The notes: generated by a model not told the origin, from the letters alone. Shown: positions 52,424-61,869, counted from the first letter of the stretch. The stretch is DNA of 64,000 nucleotides from Bradyrhizobium algeriense (GCF_036924595.1 NZ_JAZHRV010000001.1:3162001-3226000); one strand, 5' to 3'. Program-made: numbers and translations.

Positions 52424-54532
52424 ATGCGCCCCACCCTGCTCAATCCGCTGTTTGCACCGGTCACGACCCTTCCCGGCGTCGGGCCGAAGCAGGACAAGCT
52501 GTTGCGCTATCTGCTGTCGCGCGATGAGACGCCGCGGCTGGTCGATCTGCTGCTGCACCTGCCGGCGAGCGTGATCGACCGCCGGGCGCAGCCGAAGATC
52601 CGCGAGGCGGTACAGGGAACCATGGTGACGCTGGAAGTCACCGTGGATCGCCACCGGCCGCCGCCGCCGCGCAATTCCCGCGCGCCCTACCTCGTCTATG
52701 CCTCAGACGATACCGGCGACGTGGTGCTGACGTTCTTCCGCGCCAAGCCCGGCTATGTCGAAAAGCTGCTGCCGGTCGGCGAGAAGCGTTACGTTTCCGG
52801 TACGCTCCAGATGTATGACGGCATTCCGCAGATCGTGCATCCCGATCGCGTCGTGGATGAAGCAGCGTTTTCAAAACTGTCCGGCATCGATCCTGTCTAT
52901 CCGCTTACCGAAGGTCTCGCGCTGGGTTCGCTCCGCCGGGCGATCGCGCAGGCGCTGCTAAAGCTGCCGGAACTGCCGGAATGGATCAGTCCGGAAGTGA
53001 TCCGCCGATGCAGCTTTCCGCCGATCCGGGAAGCGCTGAACCGCGTGCATGTGCCGCTCGAACTCACCGACATTTTGCCCGATGGCCCGTTCTGGTCACG
53101 GATGGCGTTCGACGAACTGCTGGCCGGTCAACTGGCGCTGGCGCTGGTGCGCGCGCAATTGCGGCGCCCGGCGGGCGACCGCAACGCCGGCGACGGTCAT
53201 CTGCGCCACAGGATCATTGACGCGTTGCCTTATGCACTCACCAACTCGCAGCGCGAGGCGATGGCCGCCATCGCCGAGGATCTGCGCCAGCCGGTTAGGA
53301 TGCTGCGGCTGCTGCAGGGTGACGTCGGCTCCGGCAAGACGGTGGTGGCGCTCTTGGCCGCCGCTGCGGTTACGGAGGTCGGCAAGCAGGCCGCCCTGAT
53401 GGCGCCGACCGAAATCCTCGCCCGCCAGCATATCAAGACCATCACGCCGCTGGCCGAACGCGCCGGCTTGCGCGTGGCGATCCTGACCGGCCGCGAGAAG
53501 GGCAAGGAGCGGCGCGAAATTTTGGCGCGGCTCGAAGCCGGCGAGATCGATTTCCTGGTTGGCACCCACGCGCTGATCCAGGACGACGTGATCTTCAAGG
53601 CGCTCGCGCTCGCCGTGGTCGACGAACAACACCGCTTCGGCGTGCGCGAACGGCTGGCGCTGACCAACAAGGGCGAAGCGGTCGACGTGCTGGTCCTGAG
53701 CGCGACGCCGATCCCCCGCACGCTGGTGCTCACATATTTCGGCGACATGGACGTCTCCGAGCTGCGCGAGAAGCCGGCCGGCCGCCAGCCGATCGAAACC
53801 CGCACTATATCGATGAGCCGCCTCGACGAGGTGACCGATGGCGTCGGCCGCGCGCTACAGGCCGGCAAGCTGGTCTACTGGATCTGCCCGCTGGTAGAGG
53901 AATCCGAAGCCGAAGGGACTGAGCACCTCACCAACGCCACGGAGCGGTTTGAAAAGCTGCGGCAACGCTTCGGCGACAGGGTTGGTCTCGTCCACGGGCA
54001 GATGAAGGGCACGGAGAAGGACCGCGTGATGGCGCAATTCGCCGCCCACGAGATCGGGCTCCTGGTGGCGACCACGGTGGTCGAGGTCGGCGTCGACGTC
54101 CCGGCCGCGACCATCATGGTGATCGAGAACGCCGAGCGCTTCGGGCTCGCGCAATTGCACCAGCTGCGTGGCCGGATCGGGCGCGGCTCGGAGGCGTCTA
54201 CCTGCCTGCTGCTCTACAAGGAGCCGCTCGGCGAAATGTCGAAGGCGCGGCTGAAGGTGATCCGCGAGACCACCGACGGTTTTCGGATCGCCGAGGAGGA
54301 CCTGAAGCTGCGCGGCGAAGGCGATGTGCTCGGCATCCGCCAGAGCGGCCTGCCCGGCTATCGCATCGCCCGCTCCGACGTGCATGCCCAACTGATCACG
54401 CAGGCCCGCGACGAGGCGCTACGGATCATGAAGGACAATCCAAAACTCAAGGGCGAGCGCGGCGAAGCGCTGCGTTGCCTGCTTTACCTGTACGAACGCG
54501 ACGAGGCCGTGCCGCTGATCGGTGCGGGATAG
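52424..54532 (+). CDS. recG: ATP-dependent DNA helicase RecG
   Basis: A 702-residue RecG. The wedge/OB domain lies in the first 270 residues (PLFAPVTTLPGVGPKQDKLL). The helicase has Walker A LLQGDVGSGKTVVALLAAA, DEQH box ALAVVDEQHRFGVRERLALT, motif III LSATPIPRTLVLTYFGD and the TRG region LAQLHQLRGRIGRGSEAST. ATG 52424 is used; an adjacent TTG is one codon earlier. RecG regresses stalled forks. The last 49 bp overlap the convergent DapA-family gene. Confidence 0.95.
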   Translation: MRPTLLNPLFAPVTTLPGVGPKQDKLLRYLLSRDETPRLVDLLLHLPASVIDRRAQPKIREAVQGTMVTLEVTVDRHRPPPPRNSRAPYLVYASDDTGDVVLTFFRAKPGYVEKLLPVGEKRYVSGTLQMYDGIPQIVHPDRVVDEAAFSKLSGIDPVYPLTEGLALGSLRRAIAQALLKLPELPEWISPEVIRRCSFPPIREALNRVHVPLELTDILPDGPFWSRMAFDELLAGQLALALVRAQLRRPAGDRNAGDGHLRHRIIDALPYALTNSQREAMAAIAEDLRQPVRMLRLLQGDVGSGKTVVALLAAAAVTEVGKQAALMAPTEILARQHIKTITPLAERAGLRVAILTGREKGKERREILARLEAGEIDFLVGTHALIQDDVIFKALALAVVDEQHRFGVRERLALTNKGEAVDVLVLSATPIPRTLVLTYFGDMDVSELREKPAGRQPIETRTISMSRLDEVTDGVGRALQAGKLVYWICPLVEESEAEGTEHLTNATERFEKLRQRFGDRVGLVHGQMKGTEKDRVMAQFAAHEIGLLVATTVVEVGVDVPAATIMVIENAERFGLAQLHQLRGRIGRGSEASTCLLLYKEPLGEMSKARLKVIRETTDGFRIAEEDLKLRGEGDVLGIRQSGLPGYRIARSDVHAQLITQARDEALRIMKDNPKLKGERGEALRCLLYLYERDEAVPLIGAG

Positions 54533-55467
54533 CGCGCTCCGGCGGCGGCGATGCGAAACCGGTAGTGCTCGGTGCCCTCGACGATCTTGTCGATCAACGC
54601 CTCCAGCGCCCAGAATTTTTCGTGGACATCGAAGGTGACGGCGCGGCTGTCGGTGCAGGAAAACGTACCGAGACGCTGGTGGTAGAGCTTTGCGAGCTTC
54701 GGATAGCCCATCGGTTCGGCCATCGCCGACAGCGCGAGGTAGACGGAAAGCTCGTCCGCCAGCGCCGGATGGGCGGCCGCCTCGGTCATCAACCACTGGT
54801 AGAGATCGGGATGAAAGTTCGTGAACACGCCGGTAAAGCCGCGCGAACCGGCTTTCATCGCCTCATAGGCAATCGCCGCATTGGCGTTGACGATCGCAAG
54901 CGGCGTGCCCCTGGTCAGCGCCACCCGGCGTTTTACCGTTTCGAGGTCGCAGGAGACGTCCTTGAGGATGACGAAGCGGCCGGTACCCGCGCAGAAGGTC
55001 AGTTCATCGTCGGTGAGCAGACGGCGATAGGGCGCCGGGCACTCGTAGAGGCCGAGGGGCACTTGCTTTGGCAACCGCGCGAGGAGCCAGCTCAGATCGT
55101 CGATGAACTTGCCGCCGCCTTCCCGCTTCGCGTCGAGACGGTTGGTGACGAGCACCATGCCGTCAACCCCGGTGGCGGCAATCGCGGTCAATTCGGCAAG
55201 CTGGTCTTCCAGGCTTTCGCTGATGTGGCCGGAAGCGATCACCGGCACGCGGCCGGCGGCGGCCTTCTTGACGAAGGCGGCGAGTTCAACCCGTTCTTCC
55301 AGGCTGAGATACTGCATCTCGCTGGACTGGCAGACCGCAAACAGCGCGTCCGAACCGTTGTCGATGTACCATTCCACCAGCCGGCCGAGGCCCGGATAGT
55401 CGATCTGGCCGTTTTCCGTAAACGGCGTGATCATCACGGGAATGATGCCTTCGATCTTCTTCGACAC
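54484..55467 (-). CDS. DapA-family aldolase/lyase
   Basis: A 327-residue TIM-barrel protein of the dihydrodipicolinate synthase/N-acetylneuraminate lyase family. It opens EGIIPVMITPFTENGQIDYP. The catalytic Tyr is in PLGLYECPAPYRR and the Schiff-base Lys in GRFVILKDVSCD. The usual GTTGE loop is SSEMQYLSLEERVEL-like (CQSSEMQYLS), so it is not canonical DapA; other 2-keto-acid aldol substrates are likely. It overlaps the recG 3' end by 49 bp and precedes nothing co-transcribed with certainty. Confidence 0.82.
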   Translation of the reverse strand: MSKKIEGIIPVMITPFTENGQIDYPGLGRLVEWYIDNGSDALFAVCQSSEMQYLSLEERVELAAFVKKAAAGRVPVIASGHISESLEDQLAELTAIAATGVDGMVLVTNRLDAKREGGGKFIDDLSWLLARLPKQVPLGLYECPAPYRRLLTDDELTFCAGTGRFVILKDVSCDLETVKRRVALTRGTPLAIVNANAAIAYEAMKAGSRGFTGVFTNFHPDLYQWLMTEAAAHPALADELSVYLALSAMAEPMGYPKLAKLYHQRLGTFSCTDSRAVTFDVHEKFWALEALIDKIVEGTEHYRFRIAAAGARYPAPISGTASSRSYR

Positions 55468-55474
55468 GGAGACC

Positions 55475-56257
55475 CTACTCCACCTTCACCTTTGCGGGCG
55501 CCGCCTGCAGCGCGGCCGAATTGGCCACACGCGCCGCGTTCGCCATGCCGGCCAGCGCGCCATTGCGTTTCTGTTGATCGGAGCCGGGCTGCACCACGCC
55601 GGCCGACATGATCAGGGTCGCCGCGTCTTCGGTGCTCATGTCGACTTCGATGATCTTGCTCTTCGGGACGTAGAAGAAGAAGCCCGTGGTCGGGTTCGGC
55701 GCGCAGGGCAGGAACACCGAGATATGCTCCTCCTGGCCGGGAAGCTGGCTGGCGATGTTCACGCTCGGCGACTGCGAGATCAAAACGATCGACCACATGC
55801 CCGGCGAGGGAAATTCGACCAGACCGACCTTGCGAAAGCTCGATCCCTTGCCCGAGAACAGCGTCTCGAACACCTGCTTGAGGCCGCGGTAGATCGCGCG
55901 CACCACCGGCATGCGGCCGAGCAGGCGTTCGCCGAGATCGACCAGCGTCCGCCCGATCAGGTTGGCGGTGAGGAAACCGAGCAGCGTCAGCGCCACCACG
56001 GCGACGATCAGCCCCGACCCGGGCAGGCCGAATGGCAGGTAGGTTTCCGGCCGGTAGACCGTCGGCACGAACGGACGGACGATGCTGTCGACCCAGTTCA
56101 CGAACCACCAGGTCAAATAGAGCGTGATCGCGACCGGCCCTGCGACAATCAGTCCGGTCAGGAAATAGTTCCGGAAACGGGCCATCAGCCCGGCATGGTG
56201 CGCGTCCGGCAGGGGTTCCTCCGGGGACGCGGTCGGGGGCAGTTCTTCGCGGTTCAT
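55475..56257 (-). CDS. DUF502-family membrane protein
   Basis: A 260-residue protein. A short Pro/Glu-rich N terminus leads to two membrane helices (YFLTGLIVAGPVAITLYLTW and GLIVAVVALTLLGFLTANLI). A cytosolic domain follows with RMPVVRAIYRGLKQVFETLF, GLVEFPSPGMWSIVLIS and FLPCAPNPTTGFFFYVPKSK, the DUF502 signature. The family is widespread in alphaproteobacteria and plants (LCV/COV-like) and has no settled function. It lies 8 bp upstream of the DapA-family gene on the same strand. Confidence 0.88.
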   Translation of the reverse strand: MNREELPPTASPEEPLPDAHHAGLMARFRNYFLTGLIVAGPVAITLYLTWWFVNWVDSIVRPFVPTVYRPETYLPFGLPGSGLIVAVVALTLLGFLTANLIGRTLVDLGERLLGRMPVVRAIYRGLKQVFETLFSGKGSSFRKVGLVEFPSPGMWSIVLISQSPSVNIASQLPGQEEHISVFLPCAPNPTTGFFFYVPKSKIIEVDMSTEDAATLIMSAGVVQPGSDQQKRNGALAGMANAARVANSAALQAAPAKVKVE

Positions 56258-56347
56258 CGTGGTTCCAGGTCGGAGCAGCCGGCTTGATCCCAGCTAAGCC
56301 ATCCTAGCAGATTTTTGAAGGGCTAACGTGACAGTCGATTGACTTGA

Positions 56348-58174
56348 CTATTCGACGGTTACCGATTTGGCGAGATTTCGCGGCTGATCGACGTCGGTCC
56401 CCATCACCACGGCGGTATGATAGGCCAGCAGCTGCACCGGGACGGCGTAGACCATCGGGGTGAACGCCGCCGCCATGTCGGGCAGCACGATGGTGACCAG
56501 GGATTCGATGGTGGCTTCCGCCGCCCCCTTGGCGTCGGTCATCAGGATGATGTTGCCGCCACGGGCTGCGACTTCCTGCATGTTGGAGACGGTCTTCTCG
56601 AACACCCGGTCGAACGGCGCGATTACCACGACCGGCATGTTTTCGTCGATCAGCGCGATCGGCCCGTGCTTGAGTTCGCCGGCGGCATAGCCCTCGGCGT
56701 GAATGTAGGAAATTTCCTTCAGCTTCAGCGCGCCTTCCAGCGCCAGCGGATAGCTGGTGCCGCGGCCGAGATAGAGCACGTCCTTTGATTTCGAGATGTC
56801 GCGCGCCAATTTTTCGATCTGCGGTTCTGACGTCAGGGCCGCCGCCATCAGCCGCGGAATCTCGACGAGGCCGTGGACGAGTTTTGCCTCGTCCTCCTCC
56901 GACAATTCGCCCCGCGCCTTGCCGGCCGCGACCGCGAGCAAGGCCAGCACCATCAACTGGCAGGTGAACGCTTTGGTCGAGGCGACGCCGATCTCGGGGC
57001 CGGCCAACGTCTGCAGCACGGTTTCGCTTTCGCGCGCGATCGTCGAGGTCGGCACGTTGACCACGGACACCGTGTGCACGCCCTCGGCCTTGGCGTAGCG
57101 CAGCGCAGCCAGCGTATCGGCGGTCTCGCCCGACTGCGAAATGAAGATCGCAAGATCGCCCTTGCGCAAGGGCGCCTCGCGGTAGCGGAATTCCGAGGCG
57201 ACATCGACCTCGACCGGGACGCGCGCGAACCGCTCGAACCAGTATTTGGCGACGTAGCCGGCATAGCTCGCGGTGCCGCAGGCGGTGATCGAAATGCGCT
57301 GAATGTCCTTGAAGTCGAACGGCAGCTTGACCGGCAGCATCACGCGCTCGCTCGCCATGTCGACATATCGGGCAAGGGTATGGCCGACCACTTCCGGCTG
57401 CTCGTGGATTTCTTTGGCCATGAAGTGGCGGTAGTTCGCCTTGTCGACCAGCGAGGTCGAGGCCGCGTGCTTGACCGCGTCGCGGCGAACGATCGCGTTG
57501 TTCTTGTCGTAGATAACAGCGCCCTTGCGCGTCAGCACGACCCAGTCGCCGTCTTCGAGATAGCTGATCGTATCGGTGAACGGCCCGAGCGCGATCGCAT
57601 CCGACCCCAGATACATTTCGCCGTCGCCGTGACCGATCGCCAGCGGCGGGCCGTTGCGGGCGCCGATCATCAGGTCGTCGTCGCCTGAGAAGATGAACCC
57701 GAGCGCGAACGCGCCGCGCAGTTCCGACAGCGCCGCCCTCACCGCCTCGACCGGCTTGATGCCCTGCTGCAGCAGGCTGTCGACCAGATGCAGAACGATC
57801 TCGGTATCGGTCTCGGTCTTGAACACCGTTCCCTTCTTCTCGAGCGCCTCGCGCAACTCGCGAAAGTTCTCGATGATGCCGTTGTGAACCACGGCGACGC
57901 GATCGGTCGCATGCGGATGCGCATTGTTCTCGGTCGGCTTGCCGTGGGTGGCCCAGCGGGTGTGCCCGATCCCGGTGTGGCCCGCGAGCGGTTCGGCATC
58001 CAGCCGCTTTTCGAGGTTCTTCAGCTTGCCCTCGGCGCGGCGGCGCGCGAGGTGCCCGCCTTCCAGCGTGGCGACGCCTGCGGAATCATAGCCGCGATAT
58101 TCAAGCCGCTTGAGTGAATCCACCAACAGCTCCGCGACCGGAGCTTTCCCAAGAATGCCGACAATGCCGCACAT
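56348..58174 (-). CDS. glmS: Glutamine-fructose-6-phosphate aminotransferase GlmS
   Basis: A 608-residue GlmS with the N-terminal nucleophile Cys directly after Met (MCGIVGILGKAPVAELLVDS). The glutaminase domain contains YRGYDSAGVA, GHTRWATHGKPTENNAHPH and the NGIIENF region. Two SIS isomerase domains follow (AIFISQSGETADTLAALRYA, LGRGTSYPLALEGALKLKEI), ending PRNLAKSVTVE as in the family. It makes glucosamine-6-phosphate for peptidoglycan and LPS. No glmU lies upstream here; the dispersed-repeat region begins instead. Confidence 0.96.
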   Translation of the reverse strand: MCGIVGILGKAPVAELLVDSLKRLEYRGYDSAGVATLEGGHLARRRAEGKLKNLEKRLDAEPLAGHTGIGHTRWATHGKPTENNAHPHATDRVAVVHNGIIENFRELREALEKKGTVFKTETDTEIVLHLVDSLLQQGIKPVEAVRAALSELRGAFALGFIFSGDDDLMIGARNGPPLAIGHGDGEMYLGSDAIALGPFTDTISYLEDGDWVVLTRKGAVIYDKNNAIVRRDAVKHAASTSLVDKANYRHFMAKEIHEQPEVVGHTLARYVDMASERVMLPVKLPFDFKDIQRISITACGTASYAGYVAKYWFERFARVPVEVDVASEFRYREAPLRKGDLAIFISQSGETADTLAALRYAKAEGVHTVSVVNVPTSTIARESETVLQTLAGPEIGVASTKAFTCQLMVLALLAVAAGKARGELSEEDEAKLVHGLVEIPRLMAAALTSEPQIEKLARDISKSKDVLYLGRGTSYPLALEGALKLKEISYIHAEGYAAGELKHGPIALIDENMPVVVIAPFDRVFEKTVSNMQEVAARGGNIILMTDAKGAAEATIESLVTIVLPDMAAAFTPMVYAVPVQLLAYHTAVVMGTDVDQPRNLAKSVTVE

Positions 58175-58309
58175 GCGGTTTTATATCCCCAAAACGACGA
58201 AGCGCGTCGCAACCCGCCCGTCTCTTAACGAGAAATACAGTCTGACAGATACTCAATAATTGTTGCGTATTGAGACAGTCTTAAGTGGAAAGCTTAACGG
58301 ACCACCTAA

Positions 58310-58900
58310 CCAGGGATTAACCTGTCACATCCGCGAGGCGTGCGGAATACGGCTCCGCGATCTCGCGGCATGACCTGCCCGAGCTTTGGCCTTGGTTCCC
58401 CCGAAAGAGAGGGAGCAGGGAATGCCGGATGCGCGCTGCACCCGCGGTCTCGCGTGCACTGGGTAGAAGGAAACGCACACGAGCATACAGGTTCAGCGGA
58501 GGCAATCCGGCATTCCCTGCGCAATGGCTTTACGGCTTATAACGCGCTCTTCCCGGCGACGAATTCCTTTTGTCACCGTCACCAGCGGATTGAGATTTGT
58601 CTTTAGCCCGGTCGGGCCGACGCGTCTCCGCTGGCTTGACATCAGCAACGGATGCCAGAACCACACGACTTCGCCGTACGCAGCGCCCTCACCCGTCACT
58701 CCAATCGACGAGATGCCGACTGAGGTTCTGGCGAAGGCCTTGAAACGCCAGTCGTCTGCGCAAACGTAAGATCACTCACGGGAGAACCCGCCCTGCGACC
58801 ACGATCGCGCCCGACGCCGCTGCGTCCACCGCATCCAACCCCGCGTCCGTGACGATCGCGATACGCCCCTCTTGCCGGGGTGGACGGCCGAAGTGATAGC
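58310..58900. repeat. Remnant of a dispersed Bradyrhizobium non-coding repeat
   Basis: About 600 bp upstream of glmS without a real gene. The strand reads sequences such as CATACAGGTTCAGCGGAGGC, CAATCCGGCATTCCCTGCGC and GATGCCAGAACCACACGACT, and translated frames give the spurious peptides (for example HTGSAEAIRHSLRNGFTAYN) that are repeatedly mis-annotated in Bradyrhizobium genomes. I recognise this as a high-copy dispersed repeat of unknown origin. It abuts and truncates the repeat-protein gene at 58772-59296. Confidence 0.65.
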
Positions 58901-59296
58901 GGTGATTTGGCCAAAGGTGGAAGCGGAATATTTTTGATTCCGGGGCTTGACACGATTTCGGAAAATCCGAATTGATTTGCCCGTCGTCCCGTAGAATGCC
59001 TTGAAATACCGCTGCATCGCTGTCCCGACACCGAGTCCCCTTCGCAAGGCTCCCGAAAGATAGAGGAGTGAATTGAAATCATCGCCGGCAATAGACTTCT
59101 CAGCTCTCTCCATCCAAGCCAAGCCGGAGAAGTGATCTCCTTTGTTCTCCGAATACTCAGCCATTTCGATCATCGCCACAGCTGAGCCTATCGCGATGAA
59201 CTCCTCCAAATAAGCGACGGCTTCACTCTCTTTGTCCTGCCTGAAGAGTTCTCGAGCGACGCCGACATTAAAGCCCAGATCGTCCTCGAACAGTAA
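58772..59296 (-). pseudogene. Truncated Sel1/TPR-like repeat protein fragment
   Basis: The minus-strand frame is open from a stop at 59299 with no good start codon. It encodes ARELFRQDKESEAVAYLEEF, IAIGSAVAMIEMAEYSENKG and GDDFNSLLYLSGALRRGLGV with GTAMQRYFKAFYG, which looks like helical Sel1/TPR-type repeats. From about 58990 downward the frame runs into the dispersed repeat and becomes Arg/Ser-rich nonsense. Both ends are therefore lost. It is an expressed-protein remnant at most. Confidence 0.6.
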
Positions 59297-59390
59297 TTAG
59301 TCTCCCGGCTCACTTAGGCTTCCCCGGCCACACGTACTGACGGGTGCAGTCCAGCACTGTCACCGCAATCCGCAACCGGGTCCAGCGCAA

Positions 59391-59410
59391 AGGCCGCCCG
59401 AAGGCGGCCT
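59391..59410 (-). terminator. Terminator downstream of the PEP-CTERM gene
   Basis: AGGCCGCC (59391-59398), loop CGAA and GGCGGCCT (59403-59410). On the minus strand it is followed by TTTGC and lies 30 bp after the PEP-CTERM stop codon. Confidence 0.75.
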
Positions 59411-59439
59411 GTCGGTGGCTTCTGATCGAGGCTGGATGA

Positions 59440-60090
59440 TCAGATCACGCTGAGCTCGGTCGACTTCCGCCGGCGATAGGTCACGTAAGCAACGCTGGCG
59501 AAGCCCAGGATCATCATCGCCCACGTGGACGGTTCTGGGACGGCAGCAATGGTTGCGCTGAGGTCATCGATAGAGACATTGCCCTCGGAGCCAAACGGCC
59601 GGATGCGGAAGCCGCCAATTCCATTGGTCGAGTCCACACTGTAGCGGGTGTATTTGCGGTCTGCGAAATCATAGCCGTTGTTGCTGCCGTTATCGGCCGA
59701 CGGATCCTGCGCTACCACGGGTAAGACCGTGCCGAACAGCGTATGGCCGTCCTTGTCGAACACTTCGAGCAACTGGTCGAGACCGCTCGTGTAATTCAGC
59801 ATGTCAAACGAGAAATTGGTGATTGTCGCCGCGAATGCGGCATTGAAGAATATCCCGACCGCGCGACCGTCGTCACTGTTGCCGTCATAAATGGTCAGGC
59901 CCGTGACGTTGTTGCCGCGTTCGTTCGGGTTGGCGAAGAAGGGCTTGGCATTGCTGTTCTGACCAAACCAACCGCTTTGCCAGTCGGCGAAGTTCGGACT
60001 ATCGAAGCTTTCAGTGAGGACTGCGGCGTGCGCCGAACCGGCCACGCAAACGAAGCCGAACGTCGCCAGAAAACGGAAAAACTTATTCAT
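59440..60090 (-). CDS. PEP-CTERM sorting-domain exported protein
   Basis: A 216-residue exported protein, ATG 60090 behind AGGAGA. The signal peptide is FFRFLATFGFVCVAGSAHA. A beta-sandwich-like body follows (LTESFDSPNFADWQSGWFGQ, AATITNFSFDMLNYTSGLDQ). The C terminus has VPEPSTWAMMILGFASVAYV and an Arg-rich tail, the PEP-CTERM tripartite sorting signal processed by an exosortase. No exosortase or extracellular-polysaccharide gene is in the window. PEP-CTERM proteins usually associate with biofilm matrix; a binding role is possible but not shown. Confidence 0.88.
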   Translation of the reverse strand: MNKFFRFLATFGFVCVAGSAHAAVLTESFDSPNFADWQSGWFGQNSNAKPFFANPNERGNNVTGLTIYDGNSDDGRAVGIFFNAAFAATITNFSFDMLNYTSGLDQLLEVFDKDGHTLFGTVLPVVAQDPSADNGSNNGYDFADRKYTRYSVDSTNGIGGFRIRPFGSEGNVSIDDLSATIAAVPEPSTWAMMILGFASVAYVTYRRRKSTELSVI

Positions 60091-60624
60091 CGAACGAGAT
60101 CTCCTGTCATGCAGCGGCTCTGCCGCTTGCCAGGAGTGTGGATCGTCTGTCGCGTCAATGTCGCGTCAGTATTAATAAGGTTTTATGAAAGTCCATCTTC
60201 ATCTATAAGGTCGACCCGCTAAAGAAAGACGCGGCCAGGTTGACGGAAACCCTCTCACTCACAGTGGCAGCACCGTGATACGCCGCTTCAGCGGACCGTC
60301 AGGCCAATCGGAATTACGGTGACAGACCGGCGAGTTTTCGCCCAGCAATGCCCGCTGGCAGGTTGCGAGGTGGTATCTGCGGCGGCGATCGACCGCGCGG
60401 ACACGTTGACGGTGCCCTTGACGACTTGCAGGGCTAATCGGGATGCGGAACCATGATTTAGATCAAGATGGTCGCTCGACAGCCGCCCAACGAATTCGCA
60501 CAGTAAAGTTGTTCAACCCGTTTTTCTGGGCTGGACTCTTCGCGGCTGGGTCGCCGCGCTGGGGTCACCACCGCGATCCCAACCCTGCCGCCGCTTGCCG
60601 TTCGGTGATCTGGAGCATGTCACC
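60091..60624. other. Intergenic region upstream of the exported 192-residue protein gene
   Basis: 534 bp between divergent genes. Apart from an Fnr/FixK-like palindrome (60453-60466) nothing was recognised. Short open frames have no ribosome sites. Confidence 0.5.
60453..60466. promoter_or_regulatory. FNR/FixK-like box
   Basis: ATGATTTAGATCAA fits TTGAT-N4-ATCAA with one mismatch, the site type bound by Fnr/FixK regulators. It lies about 160 bp before the ATG at 60625 and about 360 bp before the divergent PEP-CTERM start. Confidence 0.45.
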
Positions 60625-61203
60625 ATGAAACGCCGTCTCGCTGCTTTCGCAATCGTCGCCAGCCTGTACGCACCGGTTGCGCCCGCCAACGATGCCTTGG
60701 AGGCCAAGGTGCGGGCCTACGTTCCGGTCGTCTCCCTCGCCAAAGTATGTGACATCAGGATCAATGACGCCACCTCGGGTGACCACCGCGCCATGCTCGA
60801 AGCGGTGAAATCCGACCCGAACGCCAACAAGCTCGCCTACCGCCTCCATTACGAAACGCAGACGGCCTACATCAAGGCCCGCGACGGAGGTCAACGGGTC
60901 GCCTTCTGCAGGGACTTCATCGCAGCCAACAGCCAATACGCCAAGGCGCGCTTTACCGCCGTGGTCGAGGGCCACATGAGCGACGTCAGCACTGGTGTGC
61001 AGAAAGCGATTGCCCACAACGTCTGCGGTGCTCCCCCCGTCAAGCTGTCCAAGGCCGACTGGAAACCGTACGCGCAGATCAAGAAGATGCTTCAGAACGA
61101 GCAAAAGTTGGCCAAGGAAAACGCCGAGACGAACGGCTGGAACGTCACCGAGGAAACAACGGCGGTCACGGAACAGTTCTGCGCGGCGGTAAAAACCCCA
61201 TGA
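60625..61203 (+). CDS. Exported hypothetical protein
   Basis: A 192-residue protein, ATG 60625 with GGAG upstream, with a short signal peptide (FAIVASLYAPVAPAN). The mature part is mainly helical: DALEAKVRAYVPVVSLAKVC, FCRDFIAANSQYAKARFTAV and KPYAQIKKMLQNEQKLAKEN. Four Cys (AKVCDI, AFCRD, HNVCGA, EQFCAA) may form two disulfides. No family was recognised. An Fnr-like box lies upstream, so micro-oxic control is possible. Confidence 0.6.
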   Translation: MKRRLAAFAIVASLYAPVAPANDALEAKVRAYVPVVSLAKVCDIRINDATSGDHRAMLEAVKSDPNANKLAYRLHYETQTAYIKARDGGQRVAFCRDFIAANSQYAKARFTAVVEGHMSDVSTGVQKAIAHNVCGAPPVKLSKADWKPYAQIKKMLQNEQKLAKENAETNGWNVTEETTAVTEQFCAAVKTP

Positions 61204-61310
61204 GCATCACCGCCCGGCGGCATTGAACCGGCGGCGGCCGGCATTCGCAGCTTTGATTGAAAATGGCGCGCCATGGTAAGATTTTGTGCGATTTGATGCG
61301 GCCCTTAACG

Positions 61311-61700
61311 TCAGTCGGACGCGGCAACCCGATGGCCTTCGCGCTCGGGATCGCCTTCAACCGCGTCTTCGCCGTGCGCGTCTGCCGGCGCCGGTGCGCC
61401 GCGGAATCGAATGACGATCGCGATGATGTCGACATCGACCTTGAGCAGATCGAGGTCGCGCGTCATCTCGCGTAGTTCCTGGCCCTTGCGGGCAAATTCC
61501 TCGGAGACGTCGATGGCCATGTTGCGCTCGGTGACCCCACCCGAACTGCCGACGAACATCTTGGCCTTGATCCACGTCAGCCGCGCCCGATGGGTATCGC
61601 GGGTGAACTTCTTTTCCACGAATTGCCGCCGGGCTTCAACATAGGCCGCCAGCAATTCCACGTCGGACATCTTGTACAGGGCTTCGGCTGAAAGGCTCAT
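61311..61700 (-). CDS. Hypothetical cytosolic helical protein
   Basis: A 129-residue protein starting at ATG 61700. It is predicted helical and charged (AEALYKMSDVELLAAYVEAR, RQFVEKKFTRDTHRARLTWI, EFARKGQELREMTRDLDLLK), consistent with coiled coils. There is no signal or membrane segment. The last 30 residues are acidic and disordered. Not assigned to any family. It is convergent with the exported-protein gene and divergent from the frameshifted gene at 61870. Confidence 0.55.
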   Translation of the reverse strand: MSLSAEALYKMSDVELLAAYVEARRQFVEKKFTRDTHRARLTWIKAKMFVGSSGGVTERNMAIDVSEEFARKGQELREMTRDLDLLKVDVDIIAIVIRFRGAPAPADAHGEDAVEGDPEREGHRVAASD

Positions 61701-61869
61701 GGCACCGGACTGAGGCTTGTTGAGATCGTGGTGAACGCGCCAGGCGAACGCGCCGCCAGGGAATTTCGATCAGAACCTTGTCCCCAGAATATTTGACGCG
61801 CCGCCTCTCTACCAGACGGAATCTCTGCATGTATCATACCGGAATTCCGAATCAGCGGAGGGACCGGCC

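Noticed and set aside
58220..58300. CTCAATA/TATTGAG hairpin upstream of glmS as a riboswitch
   Set aside because: Only a 7-bp stem, no glmS-ribozyme features, and the ribozyme is not known from alphaproteobacteria.
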